Shown: in pieces, positions 53,339-61,473 of the stretch
Layout: every line of letters starts with the position of its first letter
Numbering within the stretch: position 1 is the first letter of the stretch
From: Endobugula sp047636495
GTDB lineage: Bacteria; Pseudomonadota; Gammaproteobacteria; Pseudomonadales; Cellvibrionaceae
NCBI GenBank assembly: GCA_047636495.1
Contig: JBLILH010000001.1
Span: 62,001-126,000 of the forward strand
DNA: 64,000 nt
Direction: 5' to 3'
Position numbers and translations under genes: made by a program
The notes under the pieces: generated by a model
The model's database searches: none
What the model was told of the DNA's origin: nothing
Seen by the model: only the letters and a program-made list of their open reading frames with translations

Positions 53339-54028
53339 TTATGTTTTGTCTCTTGTTCCGAATAAAGCACTACCGACCCTGACAATGGTGGCACCTTCGG
53401 CAATAGCCGCTTCCATGTCACCTGACATGCCCATAGATAATGTATCTAGGGGGCCTGTTATGGTCGCTAAGTCTCGATTCAGCTGCGCTAGCTTCGCAAA
53501 GCTGGCTCGCTGTTGGGAGATATTATGTTTTTTTGCTGGGATAGCCATGAGTCCGCGTAAAGCTATTCGGGGTAGTGTCCTTATGGCTTTTATAAGCGCT
53601 GGAAGCGCTTCAAGACTGACGCCTGACTTTGAGGGTTCTTCGTCAATGTTGACTTGCACGCAAATATTCAATGGTGGCAAATGTACCGGACGTTGCTGAC
53701 TTAAGCGAGTCGCTATTTTTAGTCGATCGACACTGTGTACCCAAGCAAAGTTCTCGGCGATATCTTTGGTTTTGTTCGATTGGATGGGGCCAATAAAATG
53801 CCACTCTATATCGAGATCTATCAAGGCGTGCTGCTTTTCTCTGGCTTCTTGTACATAGTTTTCTCCAAAAGCGCGTTGACCTGCACGGTAAAAAGTAGCG
53901 ATATCTGAAGCGGGCTTAGTTTTGCTGACAGCGAGTAGTGTAATCTCGCTATTTGCGCGATGGAATTGTTGCGCTGCATCTTCTATTTGTTTTTTTACGG
54001 TAGCGAGTGTTTTAATGTTTTCAGGCAT
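53339..54028 (-). CDS. yggS: Pyridoxal 5'-phosphate homeostasis protein
   Basis: YggS (PLPBP/PROSC family) binds PLP and keeps B6 and amino-acid pools balanced. The 229-residue product has the PLP-binding lysine in LLAVSKTKPASDI, the signature GENYVQEAREK, HFIGPIQSNKTKDI and the C-terminal GMSGDMEAAIAEGATIVRVG with FGTR. It is divergent from pilT, the conserved arrangement in Pseudomonas (PA0394-PA0395). Confidence 0.95.
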   Translation of the reverse strand: MPENIKTLATVKKQIEDAAQQFHRANSEITLLAVSKTKPASDIATFYRAGQRAFGENYVQEAREKQHALIDLDIEWHFIGPIQSNKTKDIAENFAWVHSVDRLKIATRLSQQRPVHLPPLNICVQVNIDEEPSKSGVSLEALPALIKAIRTLPRIALRGLMAIPAKKHNISQQRASFAKLAQLNRDLATITGPLDTLSMGMSGDMEAAIAEGATIVRVGSALFGTRDKT

Positions 54029-54302
54029 GATTTTTCAAATACAACGAAATATTAACATGAGATGTTAAAATGAGTTTTTAGAAGGATTTTACCATACTAT
54101 TGATATGCAGACGATACGCACAAATAATCCCCCTAGAGTGAATCTAGCACGTTGACATTTAGCGGGCATCAAAGCGGTATAGCACCGGGTATAATCGCTA
54201 GTTACAAGATGGCGCACCGTGGTTAATCACGCTATGCTGTGCCTTTCGGTAGTCGATATTCTTACGTCCAAAACAGACAACAACATTACATGATGAGGCT
54301 TT

Positions 54303-55340
54303 ATGGATATTACAGAATTACTTGCTTTTAGTGCTAAGCAGGGCGCATCTGATTTGCATGTTTCAGCGGGTTTGCCGCCAATGATACGCATCGACGGTGA
54401 TATTCGACGTATTAATTTACCATCAATGGATCACCAGCAGGTTCACGCACTTATTTACGACATCATGAATGATAAACAGCGCAAGGATTTTGAAAGAGAC
54501 TTAGAAACAGATTTTTCCTTTGAAATACCGGGGATCGCTCGCTTTCGCGTTAACGCGTTCAATCATAATCGTGGTGCAGGCGGTGTATTTCGTACGATTC
54601 CATCAAAAGTACTGTCTATGGAAGACTTGGGTATGGGCACGGTTTTTCAACAGATAGCCACTGTGCCAAGAGGGCTGGTGTTGGTCACTGGGCCGACTGG
54701 TTCGGGTAAATCAACGACGCTTGCGGCGATGGTGGACCATATCAACCAGCAAAGATACGACCACATCCTTACTATCGAAGACCCGATAGAGTTTGTGCAT
54801 GAGAGTAAAAAGTGTCTAGTGAGTCAGCGAGAGGTTCATCGTGATACCCATAGCTTTACCGATGCATTGCGTTCCGCGTTGCGCGAAGATCCAGATGTTA
54901 TTTTAGTCGGCGAGATGCGTGACTTGGAAACCATTCGCCTTGCATTGACCGCAGCGGAAACCGGTCACTTGGTGATGGGTACTTTACATACTACCTCGGC
55001 GGCAAAAACCATTGATCGTATTGTTGATGTGTTCCCTGCAGACGAGAAATCAATGGTACGCTCTATGCTTGCAGGCTCTTTAGAAGCGGTGATATCGCAA
55101 ACGTTGCTAAAGCGAAAAGGCGGTGGTCGTGTTGCTGCTCATGAGATTATGCGTGGTACCTCTGCGATTCGTAATCTTATTCGTGAAGATAAAGTGGCTC
55201 AAATGTATTCATCGATTCAAACGGGCTCAAATGTGGGTATGCAGACGCTGGACCAATCATTACTCAATCTGGTGGAGCAAGGTATCGTCGATCGTAATGA
55301 AGCTAAGAAAAAAGCCGTTAACGCAAAGACTATTCCATAG
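54303..55340 (+). CDS. pilT: Type IV pilus retraction ATPase PilT
   Basis: PilT powers pilus retraction and twitching motility from the cytoplasmic side. In 345 residues the Walker A loop VTGPTGSGKSTTLAAMVDH lies at about 128-145, the Asp box with DHILTIEDPIEFVH follows, then Walker B VILVGEMRDLETI and the His box TGHLVMGTLHTTSA. The retraction-specific motif AIRNLIRE is present near residue 286. It heads a pair with pilU 102 bp downstream and is divergent from yggS. Confidence 0.97.
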   Translation: MDITELLAFSAKQGASDLHVSAGLPPMIRIDGDIRRINLPSMDHQQVHALIYDIMNDKQRKDFERDLETDFSFEIPGIARFRVNAFNHNRGAGGVFRTIPSKVLSMEDLGMGTVFQQIATVPRGLVLVTGPTGSGKSTTLAAMVDHINQQRYDHILTIEDPIEFVHESKKCLVSQREVHRDTHSFTDALRSALREDPDVILVGEMRDLETIRLALTAAETGHLVMGTLHTTSAAKTIDRIVDVFPADEKSMVRSMLAGSLEAVISQTLLKRKGGGRVAAHEIMRGTSAIRNLIREDKVAQMYSSIQTGSNVGMQTLDQSLLNLVEQGIVDRNEAKKKAVNAKTIP

Positions 55341-55442
55341 AATATCTCGTGCTTAGTGCAGGTCAGTTTCATTATGATTTTTGTTTTTTCGTCTGTATAC
55401 CTGTAGGGTAAATTATTAAGTGATAGAGAGGTAAGGCGCGTT

Positions 55443-56555
55443 ATGGACATTAATAAACTGCTATCGGCAATGGCAGCTAAGTCGGCATCTGATTTATTCA
55501 TCACAGCGGATGTGCCGCCTTCAATGAAAATTCGTGGAGAGCTGCTGGCCTTATCTTCGACACCTATCTCTGCAGGCACAGCGGCCAAAATTGTATTGAG
55601 TATTATGACCGAGGGGCAGCGCCGAGAGTTTAAGCAGAAGAAGGAGCTAAACTTTGCTCTTCAATTAGAAGGTGTAGGACGTTTTCGCTGCAGTGCATTT
55701 TATCAGCGTAATTTAATGGGCGTCGTGATCCGTCGAATTGAGACAGTGATACCTAGTATGGATACGCTGGGGCTTCCGCATGCGTTGAAAGTTATGGTGA
55801 TGGCTAAGCGGGGGTTGTTAATCTTTGTGGGTGCTACCGGTAGTGGTAAATCAACGTCGTTAGCCGCCATGATTGGCTATCGTAATCGTAACAGTAAGAG
55901 TCATATTGTATCAATAGAAGACCCCATTGAGTTTATGCATGAGCATAGCTCGTCGATCGTGACTCAGCGCGAGGTGGGTATTGACACGGAGTCTTTCGAA
56001 GTGGCGTTGAAAAATACGTTACGTCAAGCGCCCGATGTCATTATGATCGGAGAAGTGCGTAGCCGTGAAACGATGGCTCATGCTATCTCTTTTGCAGAAA
56101 CGGGGCATCTCTGTCTCTGCACATTACACGCCAATAACGCGAATCAAGCGCTCGATAGAATCCTACACTTTTTTCCTGCAGATCGTCGTGAGCAGTTATT
56201 AATGGACTTGTCGCTTAATTTGAATGGTATCGTTGCTCAGCAGTTAGTGCCATCAGTAGATAAGGGCGATCGGCTTGCATGCTTAGAAGTATTGCTCAAT
56301 ACGCCATTAGTGGCCGATTTAATTCGCAAAGGAGCCATCGACAAGCTTAAAGATCTTATGCGGAAATCAACTGAGCTAGGTATGCAAACTTTTGATCATG
56401 CGCTATATCAATTGTATATAGAGGGTAAAATTAGCTACGAAAACGCATTGGCTTATGCAGACTCGCGGAATGATTTGCGCTTGCTGATCAAATTACAGTC
56501 GGAGTCGAACCCGAGAAGTCTCGACTTTGCGGCAGATGAAATTGAACTTGAGTGA
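55443..56555 (+). CDS. pilU: Type IV pilus retraction ATPase PilU
   Basis: PilU is the accessory retraction motor that works with PilT. The 370-residue product has the Walker A loop FVGATGSGKSTSLAAMIGYR, Asp box SHIVSIEDPIEFMHEHSSS, Walker B DVIMIGEVRSRETM and His box TGHLCLCTLHANNA. Compared with PilT it has Glu-Val instead of Glu-Met in Walker B and a longer C-terminus, as expected. It follows pilT and is convergent with ruvX; a 7-bp inverted repeat (ACAGATA/TATCTGT) lies right after its stop. Confidence 0.96.
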   Translation: MDINKLLSAMAAKSASDLFITADVPPSMKIRGELLALSSTPISAGTAAKIVLSIMTEGQRREFKQKKELNFALQLEGVGRFRCSAFYQRNLMGVVIRRIETVIPSMDTLGLPHALKVMVMAKRGLLIFVGATGSGKSTSLAAMIGYRNRNSKSHIVSIEDPIEFMHEHSSSIVTQREVGIDTESFEVALKNTLRQAPDVIMIGEVRSRETMAHAISFAETGHLCLCTLHANNANQALDRILHFFPADRREQLLMDLSLNLNGIVAQQLVPSVDKGDRLACLEVLLNTPLVADLIRKGAIDKLKDLMRKSTELGMQTFDHALYQLYIEGKISYENALAYADSRNDLRLLIKLQSESNPRSLDFAADEIELE

Positions 56556-56576
56556 ACAGATATTGGCTGTATCTGT
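56556..56576. repeat. Inverted repeat between pilU and ruvX
   Basis: ACAGATA and TATCTGT are exact complements, 7 bp each, with a 7-nt loop, between two convergent genes. The position suggests transcript ends for both, but there is no T-run on either side, so it is not a standard terminator. Confidence 0.5.
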
Positions 56577-56597
56577 GGGAAGTATCGAACAGTAACG

Positions 56598-57014
56598 CTA
56601 GCATAGCTCGGCAAACCAGCTTTCTAAGATCAGGCGTGCTGCGATAGAGTCAATAGGGTGTTGTTTGTAGTTGCCCTTGTGGCCTCCGGCCTTTGCCTCT
56701 TGCTTGGCCTCAAATGTGGATAAACGTTCATCCATAAAAGTGACATCTACAGAGAACCGTCCATGCAGACGACGACCAAATTTTCTCGCTCTTACGCAAA
56801 GCTCGCTCTCGCTGTCATCCATATTGAGCGGTAGGCCGACGACAACAGTAGAGGGTTTCCACTCTTGTAGTAGTGCGTCAATCTCATTCCATTGCGGGAT
56901 GCCATCTTTTGCCCTAATGGGGTTCAGCTCTTTAGCATGCCCTGTTAACGATTGCCCGTAGGCGACCCCGATATTAGATAAGCCGAAATCGAAGGCGAGT
57001 GCGGTTATTGTCAT
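56598..57014 (-). CDS. ruvX: Holliday junction resolvase-like RuvX (YqgF)
   Basis: RuvX/YqgF has an RNase H-like fold and is linked to 16S rRNA maturation and DNA repair. The start is set at ATG 57014 (MTITALAFDFGLSNIGVAYG), because the longer frame to 57089 runs back into yqgE. The 138-residue product shows the motifs FDFGLSNIGVAYGQ, VVVGLPLNMDDSES and FMDERLSTFEAK with the catalytic acids, and the ending DSIAARLILESWF. It follows yqgE by 5 bp, so they are coupled. Here it lies directly next to pilU; in P. aeruginosa pyrimidine genes sit in between. Confidence 0.93.
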   Translation of the reverse strand: MTITALAFDFGLSNIGVAYGQSLTGHAKELNPIRAKDGIPQWNEIDALLQEWKPSTVVVGLPLNMDDSESELCVRARKFGRRLHGRFSVDVTFMDERLSTFEAKQEAKAGGHKGNYKQHPIDSIAARLILESWFAELC

Positions 57015-57019
57015 TATGT

Positions 57020-57574
57020 TTATGCATGTCCAATTTGCGACGATACCAAATGCAAATCTATACCTAACTGTTCGGCAGAAGCCGCCCAACGTCTCTCTAT
57101 AGGGGTATCAAAAATGATGCTTTTGTCAGCAGGCACGGTTAACCAGCTATTCTCGGCGATTTCTTGCTCGAGTTGATTGGCGCTCCAGCCTGCGTAACCT
57201 AGTGCAATGAGAGCCTTGTTTGGCCCGCCATTGTTGGCGATATCTTCTAAAATATCTTTTGAGCCAGTGATTGCTATGTCGTCCGATATTGACATCGTGG
57301 ATTTCCAACGACGTTCCGCAGAATGTATAACAAAACCTCGGTTTTTCTTTACTGGGCCACCCAATAAGAGCGGAAAATCATGGCTGCTATTTGTGCTGAG
57401 CTTGAGCTGACTAAACAGCTCTCCTTGAGAAATTGATGCGGGTTGATTAATGATGATTCCCATTGCACCATTTTCATTGTGTTCGCAGATGTAGGCCACC
57501 GTTTTTGAAAACCGGCTATCAGTTAATGATGGCATGGCGATTAAGAAGTGATCTTTGAGCGAATAGCTGGACAT
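57020..57574 (-). CDS. yqgE: YqgE/AlgH family protein
   Basis: This 184-residue cytoplasmic protein belongs to UPF0301 (YqgE/AlgH), formerly linked to alginate regulation in Pseudomonas, with no firm biochemical role. Family features are LKDHFLIAMPSLTDSRFSKT at the start, NGAMGIIINQPASI, LLLGGPVKKNRGFVIHS and the GYAGWSANQLEQEIAENSWL region. It is in the conserved ruvX-yqgE-tonB-gshB run. Confidence 0.94.
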   Translation of the reverse strand: MSSYSLKDHFLIAMPSLTDSRFSKTVAYICEHNENGAMGIIINQPASISQGELFSQLKLSTNSSHDFPLLLGGPVKKNRGFVIHSAERRWKSTMSISDDIAITGSKDILEDIANNGGPNKALIALGYAGWSANQLEQEIAENSWLTVPADKSIIFDTPIERRWAASAEQLGIDLHLVSSQIGHA

Positions 57575-57808
57575 TTTTCCCTGCTGCCTTTTTTTGGTGT
57601 TACATCATGATACAGACAGAGTCTGTGTATAAGGACGCTGCTATACGCAAATATCTTGCACGCCGAACCCATCTGCACTGTTGCACGATATCGCTTTATA
57701 GACAACGGTATTGTCGCATCCTATGGTGTTTGCTAGTCGACCAATTGTAACCGAATTACTGAATGTGAATCTATATATTAGGCTACACATTTTGCTTTTA
57801 GGCGTTTG

Positions 57809-58708
57809 TCATTGTGAGGTATACAATCCACTAATATCAAAGTGCCATGTTCGAATAATGACTAGATGTTCGTAATCTTGTCGAATGTTTGGTGGGAAAG
57901 CCCTGAATGGCGCTGCTTGGCGGACTATTTGCTGGGCGCTGTCGTCAAACACTTTTTGCCCTGAAGATTGTTTTAAATTGATCTCGACAATAGTGCCGTC
58001 GTACTTAATAACCACTTCTAGTCTGAGGTGCCCCGTTAATTGCTTTTGTAGCGCCTCAGAGGGGAAATTTTCATTGCCGATAGCTTCTACTTTTTGTGTC
58101 CATGCATTGAGATATTCTGCTTCAGTGCTTGCTAATGCAGATACGGATGTGAGTACTCGCTCTCTAGGCTTATTGGCTAATGTTTGGCGTTGTACCGCTA
58201 ATTTGGCCTTTAGGCTGGCAATTTGTGTGCTGAGTGCATTAATATCGATTAAGTCTGCACCCGCAATAATATGCTGAGCTTCATCGCTAGTGACGTTGTT
58301 GTATGCCGTTGCTTCCGCTTGTTGGATAGCGATCACCGATGTGTTCTCAGGATCCATTACGGTTTGCTTGCGTTGTTCAGTGATAAGCGTGTCGTTAATG
58401 CGCTCGCTCTCAAACGGTGGCGGAATAACATCAGTGGTGATTTCTTTAACTTCTTTTTCGCTGCCGCTACCTAACTGATTAGCCTGCGCCATAAAGTCCG
58501 CTTTATCAGGCGCTTCGTCAGTGGCTCTTGCAGCCAATGTGACCGTCACACTGGGTGCGCTTTCGCTCGCGGTACTCAGATCAAAGCCGAGGCCAAAAAT
58601 TAATAAGCCGTGTATTGCGATGGCAATAAAAAACGTGAAGCTTAATCTATCGCAGCTTGATGTTGTGCTGCTTGATTGCTCGTGATGCAGGTGGGTTGAC
58701 TGAGGCAT
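57809..58708 (-). CDS. TonB family energy transducer
   Basis: This 299-residue protein is a TonB-type transducer with one N-terminal anchor (FTFFIAIAIHGLLIFGLGFD), a long periplasmic linker and a C-terminal TonB domain (HLRLEVVIKYDGTIVEINLK, AAPFRAFP, and IIRTWHF). In Pseudomonas the gene at this place is TonB3 (PA0406), needed for twitching motility and pilus assembly. The proximity to the pil genes and gshB supports that view. The linker is not Pro-rich as in classical TonB. It could help pilus assembly instead of iron uptake; this is inference from synteny. Confidence 0.85.
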   Translation of the reverse strand: MPQSTHLHHEQSSSTTSSCDRLSFTFFIAIAIHGLLIFGLGFDLSTASESAPSVTVTLAARATDEAPDKADFMAQANQLGSGSEKEVKEITTDVIPPPFESERINDTLITEQRKQTVMDPENTSVIAIQQAEATAYNNVTSDEAQHIIAGADLIDINALSTQIASLKAKLAVQRQTLANKPRERVLTSVSALASTEAEYLNAWTQKVEAIGNENFPSEALQKQLTGHLRLEVVIKYDGTIVEINLKQSSGQKVFDDSAQQIVRQAAPFRAFPPNIRQDYEHLVIIRTWHFDISGLYTSQ

Positions 58709-58714
58709 ATCGTG

Positions 58715-59674
58715 TTATTGCTTGGCAGCTTTGGATAGCGTTTTGCCAATGGCTTGCATTAGGCGCCCACCGATATCAGTTTGATGGACGCGATCGATTT
58801 CTTGTGCGCATGTTGGGCTGGTCACATTAATCTCGGTCAAATAATCACCAATCACGTCTAGGCCCACAAAAAACAACCCTTTTTCGCGTAAGGTAGGCGC
58901 GACCTGTTCGACAATCCACCGGTCACGGTCAGATAATGGCTGAGTGTGTCCCTTGCCGCCTGCCGCTAAATTACCTCGTGTTTCGCCTTTTGCAGGTACG
59001 CGAGCTAAACAGTAAGGTACCGCCTCACCGTCAATGATTAGTATGCGTTTATCACCGTTTTTGATATCGGGAATAAACTTCTGTGCCATGACCATCTCAC
59101 CCTGGTGCGTCAGCGTTTCCAGTATTACGCCTAGATTGGGGTCGTCAGCTTTACAGCGAAAAATACTGCTTCCTCCCATGCCATCAAGTGGTTTGAAAAT
59201 CACGTCTTGGTGTTGTTGATGGAATTTACGCAAATGGTTAACGTCTTGGCTGACAGTTAGCGGTGGGCAGCACTGTGGAAATTGAGTGGCGAATAACTTT
59301 TCATTGCAATCTCGGAGGCTTCTGGGGTTGTTAACCACCAGCGAGCCCTGTTGTTGAGCTGCATCCAAAATAAACGTCGTCTGCAAAAAAGGAATATTAA
59401 AAGGTGGGTCTACCCTCATTAACAGCACATCTACATTGCCTAAGGTATAAATCTTTTGTTCACCTAGGTCGTGCCAGTGTTCCGTGTCATTGTTAACCCT
59501 AAGCGTCTTTCCATAGCCCTTTGCGATGTTATTATCTAAAAATAGATCTTTTTGCTCAAAATAGAGTAAAGTCCATCCTTTCTTGATAGCGGCAAGTAGT
59601 AGCAATAAAGTGGTGTCTTTGAATGGGTTGATGTGTGCAATGGGGTCCATTATCACACCGAGTTGCACTGGCAT
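58715..59674 (-). CDS. gshB: Glutathione synthetase
   Basis: GshB joins gamma-glutamylcysteine and glycine with ATP to form glutathione. The 319-residue ATP-grasp enzyme has VIFKPLDGMGGSSIFR, the loop around RVPAKGETRGNLAAGGKGHT and LTEINVTSPTCAQEI, and starts MPVQLGVIMDPIAHINPFKD. It is directly upstream of the TonB gene (7-bp gap) on the minus strand and divergent from pilG, as in Pseudomonas. Confidence 0.96.
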   Translation of the reverse strand: MPVQLGVIMDPIAHINPFKDTTLLLLLAAIKKGWTLLYFEQKDLFLDNNIAKGYGKTLRVNNDTEHWHDLGEQKIYTLGNVDVLLMRVDPPFNIPFLQTTFILDAAQQQGSLVVNNPRSLRDCNEKLFATQFPQCCPPLTVSQDVNHLRKFHQQHQDVIFKPLDGMGGSSIFRCKADDPNLGVILETLTHQGEMVMAQKFIPDIKNGDKRILIIDGEAVPYCLARVPAKGETRGNLAAGGKGHTQPLSDRDRWIVEQVAPTLREKGLFFVGLDVIGDYLTEINVTSPTCAQEIDRVHQTDIGGRLMQAIGKTLSKAAKQ

Positions 59675-59943
59675 AATGATCTTAACTCCGTATGTGGTTG
59701 GTTGTGTTATATTGGCGAAGAAGTTTACAACAGATCGATATTTTTATCAGTGTTAAGAGCAACATACGAGTAGTTGTTCATGAGAAATGTACATTTTGTT
59801 TCTCGGGATGTGGATATATAACCACTTCTGTGTTAAAAAAGATGATGTCGATACATTACCCAAAGGCTTGTTTGGCCAGAGGTCAGAGAGACGTGGTTAT
59901 CGCCAATAAAAAGTAAAGTTATTTCATAGAGGATTATGGTTAT

Positions 59944-60324
59944 ATGAGTGTAACGTTAAGTAACCTAAAGGTTATGGTTATAGATGACAGCAAGACCATA
60001 CGGCGCACGGCTGAAACCTTGTTAACAAAGGCTGGATGTCAAGTGGTCACTGCAACGGACGGTTTCGATGCATTAGCTAAAATTGCCGACACCCGACCTA
60101 ATATCATTTTTGTGGATATTATGATGCCGCGTTTAGACGGGTATCAAACGTGTGCGTTAATTAAAAATAATAGCGAGTTCAAATCAACACCAGTCATTAT
60201 GTTGTCAAGTAAAGATGGATTGTTTGACAAAGCGAAAGGGCGGATCGTTGGGTCTGATCAGTACCTAACTAAACCCTTTAGTAAGACCGAATTGCTGGCT
60301 GCCATAGAAACCTACGCTAAATAA
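59944..60324 (+). CDS. pilG: Twitching motility response regulator PilG
   Basis: PilG is a CheY-like receiver that promotes pilus extension in the Pil-Chp pathway. The 126-residue product is a bare receiver domain with MVIDDSKTIRRTAETLL at the start, the phospho-acceptor Asp in IIFVDIMMPRLDGYQTC, the Ser/Thr switch in VIMLSSKDGLFDKAK and the conserved Lys in YLTKPFSKTELL. It starts the pilGHIJK operon and lies divergent to gshB. Confidence 0.95.
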   Translation: MSVTLSNLKVMVIDDSKTIRRTAETLLTKAGCQVVTATDGFDALAKIADTRPNIIFVDIMMPRLDGYQTCALIKNNSEFKSTPVIMLSSKDGLFDKAKGRIVGSDQYLTKPFSKTELLAAIETYAK

Positions 60325-60354
60325 ATTACTTTTTCAATTGATCTAGAGAAATAT

Positions 60355-60720
60355 ATGTTACGTGTGCTAATTATCGATGACTCCCCAACAGAAGTGTACA
60401 AGTTAACGACTATTCTGGAAAAAAACGGTTACACCGTCGAGGTCGCCGACACGGGTGAGAAAGGCTTGCAAATGGCAAAGATGAACCCGCCAGATTTGAT
60501 TTTAATGGATGTCGTTATGCCGGGGTTAAATGGTTTTCAGGCTACGCGCCAACTTAATCGCGCGCCCGAGACCGCCGAAGTGCCTGTCGTCATTGTCTCT
60601 ACAAAAGACCAAACGACAGATAAGATATGGGGAATGCGGCAAGGCGCTAGCGCCTATCTCGTAAAGCCTATAGTAGAAGCTGATCTGTTAGCCGCAATAG
60701 CCGAAGCAACATCTTCTTAG
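60355..60720 (+). CDS. pilH: Twitching motility response regulator PilH
   Basis: PilH is the second CheY-like receiver of the pathway and acts as an antagonist or phosphate sink to PilG. The 121-residue receiver has VLIIDDSPTEVYKLTTILEK, the acceptor Asp in DLILMDVVMPGLNGF, IVSTKDQTTDKIWGMRQGAS and the Lys in AYLVKPIVEAD. It is 30 bp downstream of pilG. Confidence 0.95.
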   Translation: MLRVLIIDDSPTEVYKLTTILEKNGYTVEVADTGEKGLQMAKMNPPDLILMDVVMPGLNGFQATRQLNRAPETAEVPVVIVSTKDQTTDKIWGMRQGASAYLVKPIVEADLLAAIAEATSS

Positions 60721-60818
60721 TTGTGTTCTTAGGGGTGTTTTTAGTTGAATTGAGTAGGCGGCCAATAAAACTAATAAATACGTGTTCAATATAATAATTA
60801 TATTTGTGGTAAACCGCT

Positions 60819-61364
60819 ATGACCGAAACTGTTTCAGCCTTTAGTGTATTGCAGTCTTTAGCCGCAAAAAGCTTGGGTGCTGCTCAGCAACTTCCGGCGC
60901 AATTAGGTGTGGTAGAACAATGGCGAGGAATTGGTTTTTCTTTGCTTGGTTTGGACTTCGTTGTACCAATGGAAGAGTTGGTTGAAATGTTGGAAGTGCC
61001 TGACTACACTCGTCTCCCAAGCGTACAATCTTGGGTGAAAGGTGTCGCTAATGTTCGTGGCAGGTTGTTGCCATTGTTTGATCTGGCTGCTTATTTTGCT
61101 GGCTCACTATCCGGCAATAGAAAAACTCAGCGGTTATTGGTGATTGACAAGCAGCATCTATATGCAGGCTTATGGGTAGATGCGGTGCATGGGATGCAAT
61201 ATTTTCCAGTGAATCAACGTTCAAGTACCCTGCCGACTGACTTTCCAGAAGCGCTTACAAAATTCACTGAGGGCTGTTTCAATATTGAAGGTCGTCAGTG
61301 GACGGTTTTCCATCCATTGCAGCTTTGCCAAGAATCAACATTTATAGATGTTGCGGCGAGCTAA
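60819..61364 (+). CDS. pilI: Chemotaxis coupling protein PilI (CheW-like)
   Basis: PilI is the CheW-type adaptor connecting PilJ to the ChpA kinase. The 181-residue product has a CheW domain with GFSLLGLDFVVPMEELVEML, VKGVANVRGRLLPLFDLAAY and RLLVIDKQHLYAGLWVDAVH. It lies between pilH and pilJ, separated from pilH by about 100 bp. Confidence 0.94.
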   Translation: MTETVSAFSVLQSLAAKSLGAAQQLPAQLGVVEQWRGIGFSLLGLDFVVPMEELVEMLEVPDYTRLPSVQSWVKGVANVRGRLLPLFDLAAYFAGSLSGNRKTQRLLVIDKQHLYAGLWVDAVHGMQYFPVNQRSSTLPTDFPEALTKFTEGCFNIEGRQWTVFHPLQLCQESTFIDVAAS

Positions 61365-61473
61365 TTAACATCTTTACTCAGTAACGATAATAGGTAATGT
61401 CATCTATATCCCTGCTGGTAAAATATAAAAATAATGGCGCGTTAGCGCTAAATCTCTAACGTAGGGGGAGTGT

